A stretch of 64,000 bases of DNA from Acanthochromis polyacanthus (Eukaryota; Chordata; Actinopteri; Pomacentridae): the NCBI RefSeq assembly GCF_021347895.1, contig NC_067123.1:744001-808000 (forward strand). Direction: 5' to 3'. Each line of letters opens with the position of its first letter. Positions within the stretch are counted from its first letter, which is position 1. Below are positions 56,969 through 64,000 of the stretch, in pieces. The notes below the pieces were generated by a model. That model searched no databases, was not told the origin of the DNA, and was given only the letters and a program-made list of their open reading frames with translations. The translations under genes and the position numbers were made by a program.

Positions 56969-58528
56969 CAGTGGTGTAGTCCAGGGTATACGGCGGTATA
57001 TGGCGTATACCCACTTATTTTTCAGTTAGCATTGCATATACCCACTTCTAATGCTCCCTGGTGCGCATCATTCAGTAATATCTGTGTGCCAGGTAGCCCT
57101 CTTTTCCTTAAGGATGATGAAGCCATGAACAACCCTCCTCTGCCTGTAATTGGCTGGTACATGCTACCTTCACTGATTCGATTGGTTAACTTTCGGGATG
57201 AGCCAATCAGAGGCAGAGTAGGGCGGGTCATACAGAGGAAAATTTTGCTAACGCCTCTGTGGCACTCCAGTTGATTGACAGGTCTGCTTGAAAGATGCGC
57301 GGAAATGCGAGAAAGTCAGAATAAACACCTTTCAAGTGAGTGGTACGTATCGAGCGAACCTACTTTCATGGACGATATAATTCTCAGGTAAGTTTTAAGG
57401 TGGTTTCCAAATGAACCATTGTTTTAAACTACTGGCAACATGACTGCACATTTCAAGGAGAGGATATTTTGTCGCCAGTGGTTAAAGCTGCAGTCAATTC
57501 CAGCCATTTTCAGTACAAAAAAATCGCTAATATTCTATTTGTAAATAAAAATATGATGAGAAATACAGGTAATATTGGACGCGCATTGCAAGGTGCATTT
57601 CCTCGAAAACGACCTATTCGTGGATCATATACCGTCTTCAAGACATGTTTTGGACAAAATAGTTTACTGGCTTGTGTCGTCTGGATGTCCAAGGTTGGAT
57701 TATGGCCGTTTTTTGTGGAATATTTTCATCTGTGTGTAATAATGAACCCGGAAATGCGAGTCGCGCTGTGTACGTTGAAGCCATGTATAGAGAACGGATG
57801 GATGGATATTCGTTGTTTGTCGGACAAATGTGTTTTTCTCACCCGCTGTGGTAATCGCATCTGAAAGTGGTTTATACCGGCGGATTCATGAGAATCTAAG
57901 CTTTCCATCGGTGTATAGTGTTTGTATAATCGCGTTTGCAGTTTCAGACATTTAGCAAATTGCTTATGCAGATCTCAAAGTGTACCGCGGAACACTGAAG
58001 CGCAACTGAAGCGCAACGGGCCAAGTGTCGGGCCAAGTCTGACTAACGTTTTGAAAGGCTAACGTTATTCTAACGTAAGTCTGAAGCTAGCTAGATTGGG
58101 ATAATGTGGGAAAACCTCTAGGCTGGTAGCTGATTTTAAAGTAAGTAAAAACACAAGAATGGGGACAGGTCGTTTAAGATTCGACCTAAAACAATATTGA
58201 GGTTTTATTCATGATGAAATATGAACAAGGATGCACTGTCAACTTCATATTTGAAGTATTTTATTTAAATAAATGTTCAAAAGTAACTGAAACACCATGT
58301 TTGCCTCATGATAAATACATGTTACATAAATCCAGTAATAACTACAAACTGCTCCTAATCAAGTCATGATAATTTTATAATAGTGGGCAAGTAGAAATGA
58401 CTGAATAAATTGAATAGAGTAGTCTTCTATGTCACTGTTTCTAAAACAGGGCGTTTTTCTGGACTAATTAAAAAAAAAGGGTGAAAATTAAGAGTATACC
58501 CACTTCTCCAGGGACCACTACACCACTG
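56969..58528. mobile_element. Non-autonomous hAT, 1560 bp, inside the Harbinger gene
   Basis: The ends CAGTGGTGTAGTCCAGGG and, on the complement, CAGTGGTGTAGTGGTCCC are inverted. The 8-bp duplication ATCCAGGA is exact (56961-56968 and 58529-58536). Both ends also share GTATACCCACTT. Inside, 57846-57990 is a fragment of the MITE family at 14488 and 23942 (GAAAGTGGTTTATACCGGCG). No transposase. Confidence 0.92.
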
Positions 58529-58949
58529 ATCCAGGAGCCAGCCATCCCACCCAGCGCCAGCCTGCAGTCTTTTCCCCACACTGCTGTGTGTCAGGATGAA
58601 TGAATCATGTGTTGACCCAGGCCACCCTGCCACTAATTTGTTATGATCATATCCGATGTACAAATAAGTTGTACATTGATTGAAGGTACATTTTTTCGGT
58701 TCACATAGACAAATTCATTTTCACTCAGAGCCCTTACAGCAACATGAGTGCAGTCAGTTGCGCCGATTACATTTGGGAAACTGGACATTGCTGCAAATTG
58801 CCGTTTAATGTTGGCCTGTTCACCCACAGTGTTAGGAAACCTGATGTATTGACTGGTCATGTTTATAATGTCATCCAAAACAGCTGGCATCATTGCGCTG
58901 AGGAATGGTTGTGATATCCCAGACCTAAAGGACATCATTTAACTGTATA

Positions 58950-59815
58950 TGTTACAGGGGTAGTGGGGACTGGGTTTATTGTCTGTTTTGATATTTTTCT
59001 TTTTTTTATTCATTGCATGTTTTGGGATTTATATTGTTGGTGTTTTGATTATATTGCATGTTTTCTTTATTATTATCAGAATTTTCTATTGAGTTTTGAG
59101 TTTCCCACTACCCGTAAACGCCTCTGGTGAGGCAATAGGCTGCACCTGTTTGGGTTCTCCCTTCCTTCCACAGGAGCCAATGGTAGCGGGGCTGGAGGCA
59201 CCGGTGGCTGGTGGAGAGAACTATTTAGGAGTCAATGGAGAGCGTTCCGGGACAAGCACTGCAGAGGGTGGCCCAGCGGAGAGGGACGACGCGGAGGACA
59301 GAGGCAGACGGTGACGCCGAGAGAGAAAGCCGGAGAGGAAACCATAGCGCTACGACGTGACATACTCGCAGCGGCAGGGCAATTAAGCTCTGCCTGGTGG
59401 GTGAGTATCCTTCGGGGACTCTGTAGTAGCGTTTTGGTGTGTGCACGTTATCGTGGTGGTGGCTTTGAGAGAAAGAGACTTCCGTACTGGCAGTGGATCT
59501 GTGTCTTCTAGGTGGTTTCCCCCCGGACACGAGCCAGGCTTAGGAGGAAGGTGGACGGATCCCGTGACGGCTGAATTGAGCGCCCCGCATCCCACGGCCC
59601 CCGAGACGATTCGGACGGTGGATTTTAATGAGGGATTTTACTTTTTTTAGCGGATTTTAACAAGGGATTGAGGTGACGTTGGATTGTTTCCCCTGCTGGC
59701 TGCAGGCCCGAGGAGTGTAACGTAGGAGTTTAACCTGTACTGTATTTGAAGAAATTAATCTTGTAATTAAATGATTGTTTGCCACCGGCATCTGGTTTTC
59801 TCGCCCTCTGTATAT
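58950..59815. mobile_element. Possible solo LTR in the Harbinger intron
   Basis: Starts TGTTACAGGGGTAGTGGG and ends near CGCCCTCTGTATA. GTATA lies on both sides, which would be a 5-bp duplication. The sequence interrupts the HARBI1-like gene between two of its exons. No coding capacity was recognised; the class is inferred from end type only. Confidence 0.4.
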
Positions 59816-60754
59816 TACTGTTACTGACAAGGTGCTCCACCCGATCGTTAAGAACCTAGTGCAAAACCTTAACAATATTAATAATCTGGTCATTTTCCCT
59901 TCCAAATCCAAAAAAGCAACCCATTCGGCGGGTGACATATCAGACCCAGATAAGATTTAGACAACAAATGTAACCTCATGTATTCTTCATATAAAACACA
60001 TACCTGTCGACCAATTCCCGCTGGAAGGAGCCGGTGACACCAGAAACCCCAGAGTGGTCAGCACCTGTGTCTGTACCGGGATGGCGTGGTTTCGGCGGGT
60101 GGGTCGGTCTAAGACAGGGCCCAGTTCAGCACATAGATCCAAGAGCACTGTTCTAGGGAATCTAAATCCGCTTATTAGCTAGTCATCATCATGGGCCAGG
60201 AAATCTCCGTGGTCCCTAAAAATTCTCTCCATTCTTATCTACCATTTATGTGATCTTCCAGCAATATCAGCGCATCCATTTTCCCACATTACGCACGGCT
60301 GTCACCCGCTATTTATCCGCTTGATCAGCGATTGGACTGATTGTCACATGCCTTGTCCCAATTAGTATTCAATCAGTGCCATCCACCGCTCTATATCATT
60401 TGAAGATGGAAGTTTGATATATGAACACTGTTCTGCAAATACAATCATAGGCCGAATGGCACACTATAGGAACATCTATAACAATGGGAGTTTATGATTA
60501 TCCGACTCTCCAAGTCTAATATGTGATGACAGTAAAGGTTTGCGGTCAATCTGGCTTCAATTCACCACCTGACCGTCTGGCATTGCCGTTTCCTCTGTCT
60601 CCAAAATGTCCGTAAGCAAGCATCAAGGTTGGCGCACCGGTGCCCATATTCTCACGCCAAGTTTATTTTTATAACTCACAACCTTTGTGTTGAAAGTGGC
60701 GTAAGTAACTTTCTAGCCCTGTTTTGTGCATAAACTAGCTTTAAAATGAGGCTC

Positions 60755-61279
60755 CAGAAAATTCCAGAGCAACACTCAAAGATCCAAAGACCCTTTCCCA
60801 AAGCTGTAAATTTGGTAAGACAACATTTCAGGAGACAGCTAACCAAAAATTCACCTCCAAATGGAACATCTGCTGATCGGATGTTTACGAATAAAGGGCC
60901 ACTCATGGCACTTTTGGGGACATCAGGATGCCTCCTACCTCCACTAGAATCTGATAAGGGTCATAAAGTGTCAACTGTGAGGAAAACCACACCTCTGCAG
61001 GATTAACATTCTGACCTTCTGATCTCCCAATTTAACACACAGAACTTTCTACACAGGAGTGAATAGAACACTTTAAATGAGAACATTAAATAATTGCAAC
61101 ATCATTGGAATGACAATCTGGACTCAGTTTCTGACACCAGATTGATCAGGACCAGGATGGATGAAGAACACATTGAATATGAGGTGTTGGTGGAAGAAGT
61201 ACACACATGACACACAAACACCCCCTCCTCTCTCTCTGTCACAGACCACAGCCAGAAAAGACACAGAGAGACTTTTTAC
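60755..61279. other. Spacer without recognised features
   Basis: No gene or repeat end identified. A plus-strand frame of 86 codons from 60746 has no recognisable domain. Confidence 0.4.
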
Positions 61280-61287
61280 TCTAAGAG

Positions 61288-62149
61288 CAGAGGTGAAAGA
61301 AAGCCGGAACGGTCCGGTACTGTGTACCGGCAAAAGATCTGGTGGTGGTACGCAGTACCGGGAAAAGACCCGGTGGTGGTATGCCGCTCTTCTACCGGTA
61401 CGCTGCCCAGCTGCCTGCTATCGACTGTTCACTCAGCAGTATGTGAGTGCACATGTGTGTCTACTTTCCGTAACACAGCGACTGCTATGGCCAATAGCAG
61501 CCAATAGCAAGTAGGTGTGCTTGATTTATTGCACTGGGACATTTCCCACAACTCGTCAATAGACGTCAACAAGCGCCGCTTGTGCCGGGACGGGACGAGC
61601 AGTAAATTACACTTGAAATTCCACACGTTCTTGTAATTAGCTGAAAAATTTTAATCTCATCCACAGATGCATATTTTAAATAAAACCGGAGAGAAGCACT
61701 ACAAAACAGTCACAGAAATTTTTGTCAAAGTAATAATGCACAGGAAAATGACCTCTTTGATTAAAAGAAAAGACAGGGACACTGAAGATGGGTTACCACA
61801 GAAAATCAGAAACTAACTACTACTACTATAACTACTTCAAGCCTCTGTGGAAAATCTTTAAGGTGATGTGTTTTGATGTTTAGTTCCATTCTGAGTGTTT
61901 GCTTGTGACCTCATGTCTGTTCTTAGAGCCTTGTATTCTGGATGTTTATCAGTGTTTCAATTAAAGCAAAAAGTTTACCGTATTTTCAAGTGTTATTAAT
62001 TCCTACCTATTCCATTGGCCTACAGTAAAATATTAATATGTTTTTATTTGTTTATGTTTTAACTTTGCTATTTAAAATGCATGAAGTTAGAGCGAGATGA
62101 GGGTTTTGGTAATAGTACCGGCAAGAATTTAAAACTACTTTCACCCCTG
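61288..62149. mobile_element. Non-autonomous hAT, 862 bp
   Basis: The ends CAGAGGTGAAAGAAAGCCGG and, on the complement, CAGGGGTGAAAGTAGTTTT are inverted. The flanks TCTAAGAG and TCTAAGAA match at 7 of 8 bases. Near the left end GTACCGG occurs several times (61315-61400), a likely set of subterminal transposase-binding repeats. No transposase. Confidence 0.82.
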
Positions 62150-62161
62150 TCTAAGAATATG

Positions 62162-63737
62162 CACTGCTGAAAAAAATTAAAGGAACACTTTGAAAACATA
62201 TCGTATTTCAAATGTGGAGAAAAAACTAACTGGATATTTACATTGATATGGACTGGATAATGTGTTAGGAATGAAAAGATGCCACGTTGTTTGATGGAAA
62301 TGAAAATTATCAACCACCCAGGAGGGCTAATTTCAAGACACCCCAAAATCAAAATGAAAAACTGATGTGGCAGGCTGGTCCATCTTGCTGAAATTCCTTG
62401 GCAGCAACTCAAAATTGTATTCAGTAGTTTGTATGGCCTCCATGTGCTTGTATGCATGACTGACGATGCCGGGACAAGCTCTGAATGAGACGACGGATGG
62501 TGTCCTGGGGTATCTCCTCCCAGAACTGGACCAGGGCATCGCTGAGCTCCTGGACAGTCTGAGGAACAACCTGATGGTGCTGGATGGAACAAAACATAAT
62601 GTTCCAAAGGTTTTCTATTGGATTAAGGTCAGGTGAGCATGGGGCCAGCTAATGGTATCAGTTCCTTCATCCTCCAGGAACTGCATGAGTTCTCCTACCA
62701 CATAAGACTGGGCATTGTCGTGCACCAGAAGGAACCCAGGACCACTGCACCAATGTAGGATCTGACAATGGGTCAAAGGATTTCATCCTGACACCTAATG
62801 GCTGTCAGAATGCCATTGTCCAGCCTGTAGAGGTCTGTGTGTCCCTCCATGGATATGCCTCCCCACACCATCACTGACCCACCACCAAACCGGTCACGCT
62901 GAACAATGTTACAGGCATCATAACATTCTCCACAGCTTCTCCAGACCCTTTCATGTCTGCCACATGTGCTCAGGGTGAACCTGCTCTCATCTGTGAAAAG
63001 CACAGGGCACCAGTGGTGGGCTTGCAAATTCCTGTGTTCTATGGCAAATGTCAGCCGAGCTCCACGGTGCCAGTCAGTGAGCACAGCGGGCACTAGAGGA
63101 CGCTGGGCCCTCAGACCACTCTCATTACATCTCTTTCTGATTGTTTGATCAGAGACATTCACACCAGTGGTCTGCTGGAGCTCATTTTGTAGAGCTATTG
63201 CAGTGCTCATCCTGTTCCTCCTTGTACAAAGGAGCAGATACCTGTCCTGCTGATGGGTTGAGGACCTTCTACAGTCCTGTCCAGCTCTCCCAGACTAACT
63301 GCCTCTCTCCTGGAATCTCCTCCATGCGCTTGAGAATACACTGGGAGACACAGCAAACCTTCTGGCACGCATTGATGTGCTATCCTGGAGGAGTTGGACT
63401 GCCTGAGGAACCTCTGTAGGGTCCAGGTATCGCCTCATGCTACCAGAAGTGACTCTGACCCTAGCCAAATGAAAAACTAGTGAAAAACAGTCAGAAAACT
63501 TTAGGAAGGAAAAAATGTCAGTGGCCTTCACCTTTAAACTCATGCCTGTTCTGGGGGTTGTCTCATTGTTTCCCCTCTAGTGCATCTGTTGTTAATTTTA
63601 TGAACACGAAAGCAGCTCAAACTGACTGAAAACCACATTTGTTACGTACTTGGCCAGATCAGTATCCCACATGTTTGACTGACTTGAGGCAATACTTAGA
63701 TTAAAAAGTGTTCCTTTAATTTTTTTTTTGAGTAGTG
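62162..63737 (-). mobile_element. Tc1-like element, decayed
   Basis: The ends CACTGCTGAAAAAAATTAAAG and, on the complement, CACTACTCAAAAAAAAAATT both continue into AAAGGAACACTTT. TA follows on the right (63738-63739); on the left the site reads TG. One transposase gene is on the minus strand. This is a different Tc1 family from those at 4023 and 43586. Confidence 0.85.
62330..63435 (-). pseudogene. Tc1-like transposase, multiple frame breaks
   Basis: The N-terminus M-R-R-Y-L-D-P-T-E and S-M-R-A-R-R-F-A-V-S lies in one frame (to 63295). The middle T-I-R-K-R-C-N-E-S-G-L, V-L-F-T-D-E-S-R-F and G-G-G-S-V-M-V-W-G-G-I-S is in another (63210-62773). The C-terminal block G-F-L-L-V-H-D-N-A is in a third frame near 62730, followed by a stop near 62625 where family members carry D-L-N-P-I-E. 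The catalytic Glu region is therefore lost. It is inactive. Confidence 0.82.
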
Positions 63738-63739
63738 TA

Positions 63740-64000
63740 TTTACTCCCTATGTCTTCTTTTTCTTATTAGTGAATGTATATGCTTTTATGTTTAACCATG
63801 TTATAAGTTTACCTTCATGTAGCCTAAAGTTTACAATTTGTAAGTTTATTCTTATGTTTACACTTTTTATTATCTCTGGAACCACATGAGATACACATGT
63901 TGTGTTTGGTGTCATTTTAATCATTTATTTGGTGTTATTTCAGATCAGTGCTCACCATAAATGTTTAACAATTGGATTTCTACATTTAAGAAATGGACTA
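63740..64000. other. Right edge of window, nothing recognised
   Basis: AT-rich sequence with no supported gene or repeat end. Confidence 0.4.

Larger units (their letters stand above)
56762..60200 (-). pseudogene. HARBI1-like: HARBI1-like Harbinger transposase, split and truncated
   Basis: Part 1 (about 60180-60004) gives L-D-L-C-A-E-L-G-P, R-N-H-A-I-P-V-Q-T-Q-V-L-T-T-L-G-F-L, then a small frame change before S-F-Q-R-E-L-V-D-R and a GTATGT donor. Part 2 (58924-58537) gives S-G-I-S-Q-P-F-L-S, the catalytic V-I-G-A-T-D-C-T-H, Y-V-N-R-K-N and G-S-T-H-D-S-F-I-L, with a short duplication or frame change near 58645. Part 3 (56883-56762) gives G-D-S-G-Y-P-L-R-H-W-L-L-T-P-F and F-N-V-A-H-S-R-A-R-S-I and then stops. 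The family normally continues for another 60-80 residues, including the last acidic catalytic residue region, so it is non-functional. HARBI1 is the domesticated host relative; this copy is a transposon. Confidence 0.82.
56467..60754 (-). mobile_element. PIF/Harbinger element with HARBI1-like gene and two insertions
   Basis: The ends GGCCTCAATTATAAAAC at left and, on the complement, GAGCCTCATTTTAAAGC at right are imperfect inverted repeats. The transposase lies on the minus strand in three parts. An hAT (56969-58528) is inserted in the coding region and an LTR-like sequence (about 58950-59815) in an intron. The exact target duplication is not clear. Confidence 0.72.

Noticed and set aside
56000..64000. 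Search for the leader exon of class I gene 3
   Set aside because: No M-K-x-L-L-A-L sequence with a GTAAGATC donor was found; homology to the gene 2 intron ends about 50 bp after alpha-1, so I do not report one.

Overview
The window is nuclear DNA of a teleost fish, probably a percomorph. The evidence is teleost-type MHC class I exons, phase-1 GT-AG introns, and a dense load of fish repeats: Tc1, hAT, PIF/Harbinger and piggyBac elements, L2 LINEs, a tRNA-headed SINE with a GGAT tail, and a gamma-like endogenous retrovirus. No prokaryotic or organellar features, CRISPR arrays or rRNA/tRNA genes were seen.

The host genes are a tandem MHC class I cluster, all on the minus strand, so it reads from right to left. 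Gene 3 has alpha-1 at 55.8 kb, alpha-2 at 40.7 kb, alpha-3 at 36.5 kb, a TM exon at 36.2 kb and three tail exons down to 35.7 kb. Its leader exon was not found. Gene 2 is complete: leader at 27.46 kb, alpha-1 at 22.7 kb, alpha-2 at 20.5 kb, alpha-3 at 19.5 kb, TM at 19.2 kb and tail to 18.85 kb. Gene 1 has only a leader (7.25 kb) and alpha-1 (2.2 kb). Every junction uses phase-1 introns, as in the MHC family, except that gene 3's last intron is phase 2. The duplicated blocks (2.05-3.29/22.5-23.7 kb; 11.2-11.65/28.3-28.76 kb; 18.1-19.6/35.2-36.7 kb; 20.3-20.7/40.4-40.9 kb) show that the loci arose by tandem duplication. Gene 2 keeps both alpha-2 cysteines but has a TGA two codons before the end of that exon. 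Gene 3 reads through but has lost both alpha-2 cysteines. At the far left, two spliced exons (1038-1071 and 417-510) start a Myb/SANT-like gene, so gene 1 appears to lack its distal exons.

Most remaining sequence is transposons, many of them bounded by exact target-site duplications (TSDs). 3.3-5.9 kb: a Harbinger remnant holding a frameshifted Tc1. 7.75-10.76 kb: a 3.0-kb hAT with transposase exons. 11.97-18.07 kb: an endogenous retrovirus with a tRNA-Tyr primer site, inserted between genes 1 and 2. 23.7-26.4 kb: a Harbinger-type element holding an hAT-like MITE and a piggyBac. 28.76-31.9 kb: Harbinger Myb-like exons split by an hAT, running in frame into a THAP finger. 38.2-40.2 kb: a BED-finger hAT with a second hAT inside. 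41.4-42.7 kb: a large palindrome. 43.6-45.2 kb: a Tc1 with an uninterrupted transposase, inside a SINE. 45.8-54.7 kb: a nest of hAT, L2, hAT, fold-back element and solo LTR. 56.5-60.8 kb: a HARBI1-type Harbinger split by an hAT and an LTR-like insert. 61.3-63.7 kb: a short hAT and a decayed Tc1.

No new molecular system is evident. The most interesting points are the reciprocal lesions in the two class I paralogues, the one apparently intact Tc1, the roughly 1.3-kb palindrome, the 14 kb of nested transposons that expanded one intron of gene 3, and two different elements at the same TAA site in paralogous introns.
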